Of a stretch of DNA of 64,000 bases, positions 14,239 through 26,225 are shown one piece after another. The stretch covers positions 19,592,001-19,656,000 of the forward strand of contig CM038915.1 in the NCBI GenBank assembly GCA_021904315.1, given 5' to 3'. Source of the stretch: Sphagnum magellanicum. Its lineage: Eukaryota; Streptophyta; Sphagnopsida; Sphagnales; Sphagnaceae. The translations under genes and the position numbers were made by a program. Position 1 is the first letter of the stretch. Each line of letters begins with the position of its first letter. Below the pieces are notes generated by a model. It saw only the letters and a list, made by a program, of their open reading frames with translations. It did no database searches and was not told where the DNA came from.

Positions 14239-14975
14239 TAAGGGCCACTGTAGACAAGGGCAGAGGAACCAAAAGCCTAAGGACCAATTTGAAGCAAATT
14301 AAACCTTGAATTGGACCCTTTCTCACATTTAAAAAAATAAATCTTAAGGTACAGCAAGTGTGTCTAAAGGCTTGGGATCCAATTCGAGGGTCTAATATAA
14401 AAATGTGTGATTGACATGTAAGAGGATTAGATTAACTTTCAATCTTCTTGCCTTTTTTCATGTTTTTTTAAAGTTTTGTTTTTCTTCAGATTCACCTGTA
14501 TTTGGTGCACTTGAACAACTAAAAATGCATTACCACTGACAATCACCTTGTGAGCAATAGCAATTCTAGAATTGGTCAAAATTTGAGGAGCTGGTTTGCT
14601 CTCAACAATCTCCTCAATTCACAGCATGTTTTCCATAGTATGTCTTCCATTCTCACAGAATTTGAGCAACAAAGGTAAGAGAAAACACAGTGAAAAAGAG
14701 CCCCTACACACAAAAAAAACAAAGAAATGAACAACCTTGAACCCTAGCTTACACATTGGTTCTCCAAAAACTTAGCTCCTTTAAACTCTGGCTTTTAGTC
14801 CAGACCAATTGGTTCTCCCTCCAAAATGATGCCATTAAACTAAATCACAGTTTGATTTGTTTTGGTCTTGAACCCTCATCTAAAGGCCTTGGGACCAATG
14901 TAGAACTCTTGACTAATACAAATGCTTAATGTCATTGGACCCTGCTCCTTGGAACCCTGGCTAAAGTGGCCCTGA
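14239..14975. mobile_element. MITE-like element, hAT-type TIRs (copy 1, about 737 bp)
   Basis: The ends are inverted: AGGGCCACTGTAGACAAGGG at the left is answered by CTAAAGTGGCCCTGA at the right. The same terminal and subterminal sequence bounds the shorter copy at 50,943-51,275, which has an apparent 8-bp target duplication. No transposase frame is inside, so it is non-autonomous. A target duplication is not clear for this copy, which looks older. Confidence 0.6.
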
Positions 14976-17900
14976 GTACTTCGAGAGGCCCCATCAAAAA
15001 GCCAGAACAGATGACCACATAATTGTCAAACTAAATACTTCATATTCACTTTCCATAAACTAAGAGCCTCCACACTCAACTTGACAAAAAATTAAAGCAG
15101 AATAAGAGTTCCAGAATCATTTGAAAGACTCTTCTGTGGAGGTGCTCTACTATTGTGAATTATTACGAGAACCTGAGCAAAACAAATACAAATCAAAATG
15201 GAATATTATTTGGGAAAATGTTTTGCCACATTTGTACTCTGATTTTAGTTTTGGCAACAATTTTTGTAACTAGTTTTTTAAATATTTAGATATGGGAATT
15301 GTGAAATGGAGTCATCCAGGCGACCTTGTTTCTATGCCTCCATTTGGAAGATACAGAAAAAAATTAGTCACGCTAGATTGTGGACTATTGGTGCTTTTCC
15401 CATTGCACCGCCTCGTATTAGTGGGGAATGGTGTCTCCTCTGCCAGCCACCCCCACCTTTTGGGATGATTTTGTTTTGGTTCCTGTAATTGGTAAAATAT
15501 CTTTTGCGTTGTCCAATATCAAACAGAGTTGAAACTTTCCCATCTTTCGGGATGATTTGTTTTGATTCCTGTATTCGGTAAAATATCTTTTGTATTGTCC
15601 GGTATCAAACAGAGTTGAAAAAAAACCAAACAACCACAAAAAAAACAAAAAACAAAGTCAGTTCCACAGAATCATCAGAAAAGCTATTTCTGGGGCATCC
15701 CCACCCCACTTGCCAAAAAACCAAAAAACAAAGTCAGTTCCACAGAGAGAAAAACTATTTCTGTGGTACGGAACAACCTCGTATAGGTGTCCTAGTTGAA
15801 ATTGAGGACGTCTTATAGTACAGTATGTAATTTCCCATTCCCTTCTGAAGTGAGATCTTACACATAAGTTCCCTGGGGCAAAGAGCATAAGGTAATCTAA
15901 AGCCCGTGGTCCAGGGTGGAAGGCATCTTATTTGCCTTCTCGTGTACATTATGTGTGTACATTATGAATTCAAGAGAACCTGCAGGTACGGAATTTTAGA
16001 AGCTCAAGAATTAATGTTGCAAGAAAATCAGATCAAGTAATCAGGACTCAGAAAGGTTACAATTTATAATGCCCAAAGTTTTTCATTCTACCAACTGTAG
16101 GTGCTGGTTCACTCAAGGGACCCCTATTCCTATCATGCTCTTAGTGTGCTATCTTTCATCCAATGGCACCATTTTGGTGACAATTCAAATGAAATAACTT
16201 ATAGGTATCCTCTAGTTATATGATTGGTTATGAATAGTGTGGAGGCAAATCACCTATAGAACAACTGACATCTTACCTACCTGAGCAGGGGCGACCTTGT
16301 AAAATAGTTATAATCTAGGTTGTGATGCTGACTGTGGGTAACTTTGCACTTGAGAAGTGTGAGCTCCTTAGAGCTCCTAGTCTTTCAAAAAAAATCGTCA
16401 TCAATAGATAAATGTGTATATATCCAGTGTTATAACCTTATAACCTCCGGGGCTTTGGTGGGCATTCTCATAAATGTTCAACATTGGTCATCACACAACA
16501 AACCAAATCCATGGGATAAGGTAGTGCTAATATAAATCCAATACAAATCCAGATCTCAAGGAGTGTCTGTGAACCCATGTCGACAGATTATTGAAAAACG
16601 ACCTAGTTATCAATCAGCGTCTGGGTCTGAGTGTTAGATAACCTACCTGCTGATTCTACTTTTCTGCTATACCTGACCAAGAACCTACCCGGTGTGATAT
16701 CAATGTTTTAGATACCCTGAAAATACCTATACCATGATGAGGACCTCTCACACCTACTACCTAGGTAGGTTCTATATTTTCCATTCAAGTTTTTCATCCT
16801 TTTTCTCATCCCAAAGCTTTCATCGAGTTAGAGTTTCATTTTGTCATTTGCCCTAAACCTAAAACCTTAAAGTAAAACTCCATCTCTCATCATCTGTCAC
16901 TCTCAATATCTGCGTTCAGCTGGGCTTTTCTACTATCTTTAAAACAGATTCCTTCTCTTTCAGCTTGGCTTCCTTCAATAGTCATCTATAACTTTTGCTT
17001 GTGATTTCCATTGAATGCTTTGGTGCAGGTAGGTGGAAATCTTACTTCAGTGAAAGAAGATTGGTAAAAATTTTGCTTTTTAAAAAGAATCCAAGAAATT
17101 ACTGTTTGATAACTGACCTAGGCACTATGTTGGCTGGTTTTCAATAGGGTCTTGCAAAAATCGACCCTTATGCATACCAGCCAGTCCTTAGCCATAAATT
17201 TAACCAAAAAACAAATTGACCCTTATAATTTCAGCAAGTTGATACCAGGCGAGTATCTAAAAATTTTAATTTTTTAATATCTGATATCCTGTGTGTAAAT
17301 TAAATAAAATAAATAATAATAACCAACCCAGTGGATATTGAAAAAAAATCAATAACCAACCAACAACACTGGTGTGAACCCAGGCCGCAAATTGTGCAGT
17401 GGGGTTTTCTGGGGGGGGCTTATTTCTATGCTTCCAATTGCAACATATTTAAGAAAAAATTTCTTCCCACTGTGTTGAAGAATCTTGGTGCTATCCCAAT
17501 TATGGCCCCTAATTTTGTTGAGGAAACGTGTGCACCCCTCCACACAAGCACCACTTGGGATGATTCCTGTAGTCGGTTAGCTAGGTAGCTATTCTAATAT
17601 CCAACATAAAAAATATGATATAGGGTTGAAATTTTTGCACCTTCTATACTCTGAATACCCGTGCCAGCAACATTAAGCCAATGAGGAGACGGTATTCAAG
17701 GAGAATGATAAGGGAGACATTGTTATGTTTTGTCCTGCTATAATATATTTAGACTCCTAAACATGAATTTTCAAAGCTCTAAATTTAAACTAAAAAAGTT
17801 TGTCAATTCTTGGGAGAGGGAAATGAACTCTACTTCATACTCCATGCCCCCCAAGTCATGTGTCACATGCTCAACTTGACAAGCACATTTGGTGGACGCC

Positions 17901-20900
17901 CACAAAGTTCTTGTTTGGTGGATGCATATACACCACTCTCCACGGAATTGGGGAACATAATTGAAATTTCCACCCCAGGCCTCAATCTAGTGGGAAAATA
18001 TCCTTTTGAATTGTGGGCATCAAAGCAAGCTCACCAAGTCGCCAAGCCCCCACACATGCCAGAAATTACAGACTATCAAAGTACCTTGGCAGCTTCAACA
18101 TTAAATATATTATTTCTAGAGATGTTGAAATTTTCAAAACTACTTTTTTCCATGAAGAACAAAAAAAATTTGTGAAGGAAAGTAAAGCATCTTTTGAAAT
18201 ATTTTATTTTCAACATGGAACCTTCAATTTTAATAAATTATTCAAAAGACATGCATTGAAGCTGCCCTAATATTAGGGCAATAGCTTTCACTACATTAAT
18301 GTACAAAACTGGTTCTTGTGGTGAAAAAAAGACAAGAATGCAGTCTTGTTGAGCCTTTTTTGGGTCAAGTTCAGTGTGGCCCACTTTATGGAAAACACGC
18401 CAAAATTGGTGGGACTTACAGTTGTATTTTCATCAATTTTTGCCCTTATGATGAGACCTTTTGCTCAACATGTTTTATTTTACTCTTTGGAAAAAACAAA
18501 CACAACACTTCATTGCAAGGAAACAAAGCAGCAAGCCAAATGCAAGAGGTAAAGTAAGAAACAACAAACACAAAACAATCACCTATTGACCTACCTTCAT
18601 TTCATTATTGAATTTAATTCACTGTTTATTTTTGTAATTTCATTGGATTCTGCAATGCATTTAATATTTTGATTAATTATAATAATTATAATTTTCTTTA
18701 CCCAAAGACTTTGGTTTTAAGTGGTCGATTTTGTAAGTAATATTGTAATTCAAAATATAATTATTTCAATACCTTTTCATGGACTACCTTTTTTATTTCC
18801 TTCATAATTACTCCCCTCTTTTCCCCTGGCCATGACCTTCATCGACATAAAACACAATGTCCATGTTATATACTAAAATCAAAATTCTAATGAAGATGAT
18901 TCATTGGAGTTGGTTTAAGTAGGATAACTTTAGGTTCCATATGTCATTTCTTGGACAATTTCAAAACTTAAATTTTTTTAGCCCATTCCTGAATAAATAG
19001 GCACTGAAAGATGTATTTTTGGATCTGTGTTTTTTTAAAGGTTTTTTTTCCAACACCATATTCTCAAAAATATTTTCAATATTTTCTCCACCAATTTGCA
19101 TTTCATTTTTCTTCAATTGAGTTTTAATTCAATTTAATGGAGTCTTAATTTAATTGTTGATTTAATTTAGTTGAATTGGAATTAAATTCAAATTTCATTC
19201 AATGTATTTGAATTCAATTCAATTAATTCGATTCAAAATGCATTTAATGTCATTCAAATGTAACTTAATTTCCACAAAATACATTCAATTTTTCATCAAT
19301 GGATTAGTTGATTGTGACTAGTAATGTATAACAATGCAAAGGCCAAGTTTAGATTGACATAAATAATGATGAACCCTTGCAAACCATATCAGAACGTATG
19401 AGCGAAGTAAAGGGAGGGGGAGCTAAAACTCAATCTCCTTTACAATTATTCTTACCTCTTTCTCAGATTTTTCTTTTCAAGGTGAAGCTTAAATTTAAAT
19501 TTAAAGATCTATTTAACTACTAAAGTACATTCCATAAATCCAAAGGTTTTTTCCTTGGCCACAAGATTCTAGTTTGTTTCAAAAATTCAAAAATAGTGTT
19601 TTGAATCTCAAGTGGGCTACAAATTCAAATATATTCATTTAAATTACTTTTTTTTTCATTTTTGTAATATCATCACTTTATTTTTAATAATTCATTTCAT
19701 AATTTTTTAAAATGTAATATTTTCATTTGGGTCATAAATTCAAAAAATATATACTTTCATAATAAAATAAATTTCACATGTGAAAATTTGTGATCTTTTT
19801 CAAATTTATATAATTTCGTAATTACATTTCATTTAATAATGATTTTGTTTCAAATGTAAAGACATGACATTAATTTCACATGTTTATGTCAACATTTCCA
19901 ATGTAAATTTTCTTAATTACAATATTGTAATTATGTATTTTCTTTTCAAATTAATTTCAATTCATGTGTGAAGTACACAGTTATAACTTGATTAAAAATT
20001 TCATATAAAATTCATAATTACATTTAATTAATAAATAAAGGCATCATATACATTATACCACATATGACCCGAAAAAATAGGACATTTCATTGACAATGCC
20101 ATCTAAATTAATAAAAATAGCATGTTTTATTCATAATAATCATATATGATGACAGATCACCATCTTTATCATATTTTGGTGATTGAATTTAGTCATGATA
20201 TTTGCACTATGATTTTGGTGTAATCTTCTATGGTCCACATGTCACCCATAATGTTTATTTTGATTCAAACAAAGATTGAACTTAATCAAATCGAACATGG
20301 CTCTTTTTTAGTTGAAATTTTTGGGTTATTCAATATAAATTAAAATAGTTGTGTTATTCAAGTAACAATGATTTTAGAATCACCTTAATCACAATCTTGT
20401 ACCAAAAACATGTTTTTGTTATGGTGATTAGAGGGAAAACTATCTTGCATTGTTCCATCGTACTCACCAAAACAGTGTGATGTTTGTTTTATGCTTTCAA
20501 ACCAACTCCAAATTGTTTTGCAATTTCTTCTATTGGCAAGTTCATGGTTTGAATTTTTGTCCACCTTCATCTTTGGCATCTTGAAAACAATAATATTTTA
20601 AATAATTGAAATAATAATGAAGTCAATCATCTTCACTAGTTTGTCAATGTTATAGGAAGGAAACATTGTCCATTTAAACCTTCTAAGTGGTTTGATCTAA
20701 TTGACATTCCTAGGATTCGATCAAGTAATTATAGATTTTACATGTGGACAAATGAATATTTTTACTTGGGATGAAGGCATGATTTTATCATTTTGCTTAA
20801 CTTTTCAATATTGCAAGAAAAAGTTCAATTCAAAAAATAAATAGCTTGAAATATAACTAACACCATCGTTCTTGTATTTAATCCTCAAATTATGATAATG

Positions 20901-21519
20901 GATGACAATGCTATGAATTAAATAGGTAATTTTGGTGTATAAATAATGAGGTGCAAAAATTATTAAAATCAATGTATTTCAAGATTTTGCTTGGATTAAA
21001 ATTTGGTGAATGGTTTCGAAGCTTGTAACAATAATTTTAACAATTTGATTTTTTTTTGTAAAGCTTCAAGGAAATGGGAGCTTAAGTAAATCCCTAAACA
21101 AGTTTTTTCATGAAAACATTCTATAAAGTAATTGCAGCAAAATTTCCTTGCATTTGAAAATTTGACATAAAATCTGATTTGAATTAAAAGTTTATTTGTG
21201 GGTGACAAAAGAGAGATCAAATTACATTTTCTACATCATTTTCATGAAGTTCCAATAAAACACAACATTTGCTTACAATTGGTAACATAGAAAATGTAAT
21301 TAGGCTTTTAATTGTTGAATGTTAACAATTGATTATTATATCAAGGGGTCCAAATGGGCTATAAAGAACCACCTTAAGACATAACTAGCGCTTAATTTAC
21401 ATTGTGTTAAATGATAATTTAAGTGATTTGAGATTTTTTGAATCAACTTCTACAATAATATTTTTTATGTATTATGTGAATGTTTTGAAATTTTTGAAAT
21501 GAGCCAATAAGTATTAAAT
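14976..21519. other. intergenic DNA with degraded repeats
   Basis: No gene was recognised. A segment at about 15,320-15,540 is related to one at about 17,418-17,640 (both contain TTTCTATGC..CCA and later TTGGTGCT..CCCATT), so this is a dispersed repeat. Two 75-80 base units at 15,469-15,620 repeat in tandem, each ending in TCAAACAGAGTTGAAA. Another pair, at 15,644-15,690 and 15,722-15,768, shares AACAAAGTCAGTTCCACAGA. From 18.6 to 21.5 kb the DNA is very AT-rich with AATTCAATT-like runs. Confidence 0.5.
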
Positions 21520-21690
21520 ACTGGAACCACCACGACGACCGCTTCCAGCTTCCGAAGACATTGCTGGTCCTTCCTTGGTGCGGTCCTCCTCGTGAGGTTG
21601 TGGAACAGATCTTTTACTAGTCTTTTCTATTTCCTAGAGAAGCACTGGCAAGTTCTGCAAAACACAAGAGAGTCGGTTAAAGAATAACAT
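21520..21690 (-). other. possible 5' gene fragment, unassigned
   Basis: A short island of higher GC content in very AT-rich DNA. On the minus strand an ATG at about 21,562 opens a frame MSSEAGSGRRGGSS before a stop, with a purine-rich leader upstream. This resembles the leader and first codons of a gene, but I cannot name the gene and no second exon is seen. It could equally be a chance GC island or part of an unrecognised repeat. Confidence 0.25.
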
Positions 21691-22098
21691 AACACAATCC
21701 CTGCCTTTTCAAATCTGTAACCTCGCTTACCTGCCTGCCTGACTGCCTGCCCAGCTTGTATTGCACAATACTAATCTACAGTGTAAAGTTTAGATTATAT
21801 TTTTTCTGACCCAGTTGTGTGTTTGAATCCACTCCAAATCCAATATGGTCAATATTTATTTGTATTCTTATTTTTATGATGTTTTGATAAAAATATTTTA
21901 CGTTCTATTGTACATTATTACTGAGTCCTAAGTCCTAACCAGTGTTTCTATTTTTTTCAATTTTGTGCTGTTGCTCAACTGACAATCATCCCAGGGTTTT
22001 TTTTCCCCAATTTTGTGATCTAGCTGAAGTGACAATAATCCATAAGATGATTAGGCCAGATTTGGCTACATGCTAGATATGAAAGTAGGGAAAAAACC

Positions 22099-22966
22099 AG
22101 AATCCTTGTATATTCTTGGCTACCTACTGGAACTTATCATTAAAATCTGGCAAGTTGAATTTTCTTCTTCAAAATCTGGCCAATTCAGGCCAATTTTTCA
22201 ATGAAAAATCCTTTGTACAACTTGTTGAAATTTTGCGAAATTTCGCCTCATAAAAAACACTGAATCATCCATAAATATATTTAGCCAAATTTGACAATAT
22301 TCAAACTATAAAAGTAAAAAACCCTTCATATTTTTAACAAAATGGCCTAAACTCTCCTAAAAAATCAGTGCTACCGAGTCGCGACCCACTTGTTACCTTA
22401 TCCACTAAACGTCAAGGTGGAACAAATTGGTCCACTTGTCAGTGTTCTTTTGTCTTTCTCTGACGTTTACATACCTGTACTACAAATCTGAAGTGGTCAA
22501 TAATGTTAATAGCATTTATTTCTTATAGTAATTCTGTTTTTGTAAAATCCTAATAAGGCTGGACAGAATAGTCGCAGTTTTATTTTTCTGGTCCAAAGCC
22601 GGGTTTTTCTTAAAAAGCTTCCTCAAGTAGGTGCACTGGCTAGGATCCTAGCATTAGTTAGCAGTAAACGGCGACTGTCCTGGTGAACAAGTAGATTTTT
22701 TTTTGGAATCCTGTCTAGTTCTGGCAACTACTACACACTGTCTATATGTGGTGACTTCTAGCTTTTTGTCCTCAAAATATGGATGATTCAGTGTTTTTTT
22801 GGGGCTAAATTTTGCAAAATTTCAACCTCAAAAAAATGATTCCAAGTTGTTAAAAGGATTTTACATCGAAAATTGGCCTGAATCTGTCAGATTTGAAGAA
22901 GAAAATTCAAATTGCCAGATTTTAATGATAAGTTCCAGTAGATAGCCAAGAATATACAAGGATTCT
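22099..22966. mobile_element. foldback element with about 175-bp inverted arms
   Basis: The left arm (22,099-22,274) and right arm (22,777-22,966) are inverted copies of each other, about 85-90 percent identical by eye, around a spacer of about 500 bases. Shared blocks include AATCCTTGTATATTCTTGGC, GGAACTTATCATTAAAATCT and CACTGAATCATCC. No protein is encoded. A more diverged single arm lies at 50,395-50,640. The structure fits a foldback or long-TIR non-autonomous DNA element. Confidence 0.65.
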
Positions 22967-23460
22967 GTTGCAAATCAGCTTTGACATTTCTATTGTTTTT
23001 TTCCGTAAGGATGGTTTGTAATATATTCATTGTTAAATTTTTTTCACAATGCATCACATCCAATGTGTGTTGTATTTGAAGGTCCTAACAAGCACACAAT
23101 GTGTAACTAGTCATGGCAAAAGATCATACCATCCCAAGAGTGGCAGCCCTAAAATTGATGAAATTTTGAATGCTATCATTTGGCATAAGTCAAACCAACA
23201 ATGGTACCTCAAATCCTTTAGGTCAATTAGAATTATGGAATACATCAAATGATAGTCATGATTTTCTTTTTTAGGGGCAATTATCTTCCCTTCAAATAAT
23301 GGACATCTTTATTACCAAGTGAGAAAAGGACATTGTAATCAATAGAGTAAAACATATTGAAAATGACCAATCAAAATTTTGTAGGTCTGACATCATCCAT
23401 GTAATAAAAATTCAAATTAGACCAATGAGGTTAACAAAACTAACATGCCAAAGTGGTAAA

Positions 23461-23870
23461 TCATGTAAACAACTTTTGCACTTCATTTTGTTGAAAAGGA
23501 TTGTCCTCCTCCTTCCCACCTTTTAGTTTCCAAGTTTCAAACAAATTGGCTTGCAAAAGAACATCAAAAGCTAACATGATAGGTGGGGGTGGACTTCTTC
23601 CAGACTTCCCATTGAAATCACCAACATCAGTTTGATATGAGTGGTTTCGTCGCAACCACCTATGGTGATGGACATAGGTAGATTTTCCAAGCCTTTTTGA
23701 ATGACGACTAGTTGTGTTTGGCCCACACATTGGACATCCTTTGTAACCTTGAGTTACTTGGTTTGAAAGTAGTCCATATCCAAGCAAATCATGGATTGCT
23801 CACATAAGCAAGCCTTGCATTATGAACCTCCATTGCCCCTTTGGTCTTTTCACATCCCAAGCATGAACCC
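23461..23870 (-). pseudogene. CACTA (En/Spm) Tnp2-type transposase remnant
   Basis: On the minus strand a decayed coding stretch resembles the plant Transposase_21 (Tnp2) domain of CACTA elements: AIHDLLGYGLLSNQ, then YKGCPMCGPNTT (the CPxC pair), HHHRWLRRNHSYQ and NGKSGRSPPPP. Family members read roughly FPAYGxLSGWSTKGxLACPxC, DHRRFLPxxHxWR and FNGxxExRPPP. A TGA replaces the usual Trp just before AIHD, and the domain is cut off on both sides. No CACTA ends were found. It is a dead fragment of an ordinary DNA transposon. Confidence 0.72.
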
Positions 23871-25440
23871 CCTTTCAAATTATAATATTTAATCTTTCAT
23901 TTTGTCATTGGTTTTTTCAATTTAAGTATTGGAACCCTAAACCTTAAGATTATGTACTAGTTCAACTTTCTTGGTGTAATTAATCGATACCCAAATATTT
24001 TATACTAGATATGTTGTTTGAATTAATTTTATATTGTTGGGGGACCACCTTGTGTTGTAGTCATATTCTTAGGTAGTTATGAAATCATAATCTTAGTTTT
24101 GGAGTCATGCAAATGACTCAAAATGGTTATATTTACTATTCATGTTCATAGAGTCGTATTCATGATAACCTTGTCCATGTCCATAGTAAAAATGATTATA
24201 GTGGACATAGTCATTTAGTGTCCTAGTCATGAAAGTCATGATTATACGTAGTGTACAGGTATGGCCTAGGGACCCCAATTGTTGCTACCTACTCCCAACT
24301 CATCGCCAACTTTTTAGTGTGACTTTGGTTTGCTCCTAGCTACTACTCTTCTTCTTCCCTTTCTTCCTCCTCCCTTCCCTTCCTCCATTTCCATCTCTAT
24401 TGAATTCTCAATGTAGAATGCAGGATTAACAGCTTCAGGCTCACCAAGTGCAAAACAAAATGGGAAGATTGTCAAAGCTCAGCTACATGAGTTTCATGAA
24501 TATCCATTAGCTACTAGTCACCAAGCAAAACTGCATTTGTAGTTCCAGGAGCAGGAGCTTCGTGCTCATCAGTTAGCTACTGGTCTACCATGGACAAAAA
24601 TGTTCACAAAGAGACCCATTGCAAAGATTAAGAGGAAAACATTGCAAGCAAAGAGGTTCAAAATCTAAATGAAATTTGTGTAGGAGTATCTGGGTGGAGA
24701 AAAAGACAAGATGACTGAGGATCATGCATGTTTTTATAAGAAGCTTAGAAGAAGCAGGACAAAGACAGAGAGCACATATCTAATATAAGAAAACCTAAAG
24801 CCTTCAACTTTTGGCACTTGAAATTTTCTTTAAAAAAATTCAGCACTTTGGGCAGCTAATGTTGAAAAAATTGGGCATTTATCGAATTTTTTAAAACTAA
24901 TGCCAAAATGATGAAGGTACTATGGTAGACCTTTTGCACACTGCCAAGTATCTTAGGGTTGCTTCAGATGTAGCAACTTGCCATGGATGATGATGGGTGA
25001 ACCAGCATCTATACTGACACCTTCATAAACAGCCCAAATTTTTTTGGTTCCAAGATGGAACTTACTTCTAATTTGTAAACGTCCAAAACTTCCTATCCTC
25101 ACCAGCGATTCTTAGGAAATGTAGAATATCGCACAGATGGCAATCATTAATGCAAAACTGGTGCTTTTATGGCTATAAGAGAAAGATTGAGACAAAAAAT
25201 GTGGTGCACTTAATGGCTGCAAGAATATTTATAGCATTAGCTAATATAAGATATTAGCGACAAGATCAGTGAAAAAGGTGCTCCGCTGGTGATGCTCTTT
25301 CAATTTCTTCTTAGTTAATTTTGAAGGGTTACTGGCACACTTCGCAATTTGGCAATAAATCGGCAACAAGAAAAAGACTGATCATCATTGCTGGGCTGAT
25401 GTAGACTGACTGATATAGCCCATTCTGGGAAACCGAAACC
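23871..25440. other. intergenic DNA, unassigned
   Basis: No gene was recognised. A stretch at about 24,415-24,780 on the plus strand has slightly protein-like composition (for example MFTKRPIAKIKRKTLQAKRF) broken by stops, so it may be a worn coding remnant, but I cannot assign a family. Confidence 0.4.
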
Positions 25441-25450
25441 TCCAAAAAGG

Positions 25451-26225
25451 TCCTGGGTTTCAAACCCAGTGGTGTGCAGGTGAAACTCCTGCTGGCCCTC
25501 TGCCATTGAGCTTGACTTTGGGGCCTTGCGGAAGGCTTTCCACAAAAACAAATGAAAATGATGGCCTATCTTTTGTACCTTTTCTGCTTTCCAATGGATT
25601 GTTTTCAATTTGTGCAAAAAACAGAAATCCCGTGTTATTGGGTTTCACCTGGCCTAATAATGCTAGGAGGATTCGTTGAGTTATTTCAAACCCAGTGGTG
25701 TGCAGGGGAAACTGCTGCTGGCCCTCTGCATTGAGCTTGATTGAGCTTGACGTTGGGGCCTTGCCAAAGGCTTTCCACAAAAATAAATAAAACTCATGGC
25801 CTATCTTTTGTACCTTTTCTGCTTTGCAATGGATTGTTATCCATTTGTGCAAAAAACAGAAATCCGGTTTTTATTGGGTTTCACCTGGCCTGATAATGCT
25901 AGGAGGATTCGGTGAGTTATTTCAAACCTAGTGGTGTGCAGGGGAAACTGCTGCTGGCCCTCTGCCATTGAGCTTGATTGAGCTTGATTGAGCTTGACTT
26001 TAGTGACTGCCCCTGGACTTTCCAGGTTCGGACCCCACATTATTTCAGGCACTTGTAAGTCATAAATGTGTCCTTCGTTTGAAGGTGAAACTACTGTCTA
26101 TGTGCTGGTTCCCCCTAGCTCAATAATACTAGGACGATGACCTGAGTTATTTCAAACCCAATGGTGTGCAGGGGAAACTGCTGCTGGCCTTCTACCGTTG
26201 AGCTTGACATTGGGGGGCAGGGCGA
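25451..26225. repeat. tandem repeat, about 230-bp unit, roughly 3.4 copies
   Basis: The landmark TTTCAAACCCAGTGGTGTGC recurs, with small changes, near 25,459, 25,685, 25,920 and 26,150, giving a period of 226-235 bases. Each unit goes on to GCTGGCCCTCTGC, CATTGAGCTTGA, then CTATCTTTTGTACC and GGTTTCACCTGGCC; the third-to-fourth unit has partly different content. Units share CTGGGTTTCAAACCCAG, a 5-bp stem with a 7-base loop recalling a tRNA T arm. Overlapping minus-strand frames in it are repeat artefacts. It may be a tandemly amplified worn SINE or a local satellite. Confidence 0.7.

Noticed and set aside
25451-25475. tRNA gene at the T-arm-like hairpin
   Set aside because: No acceptor stem, anticodon arm or D arm could be placed around it, and the loop is not a canonical T loop.
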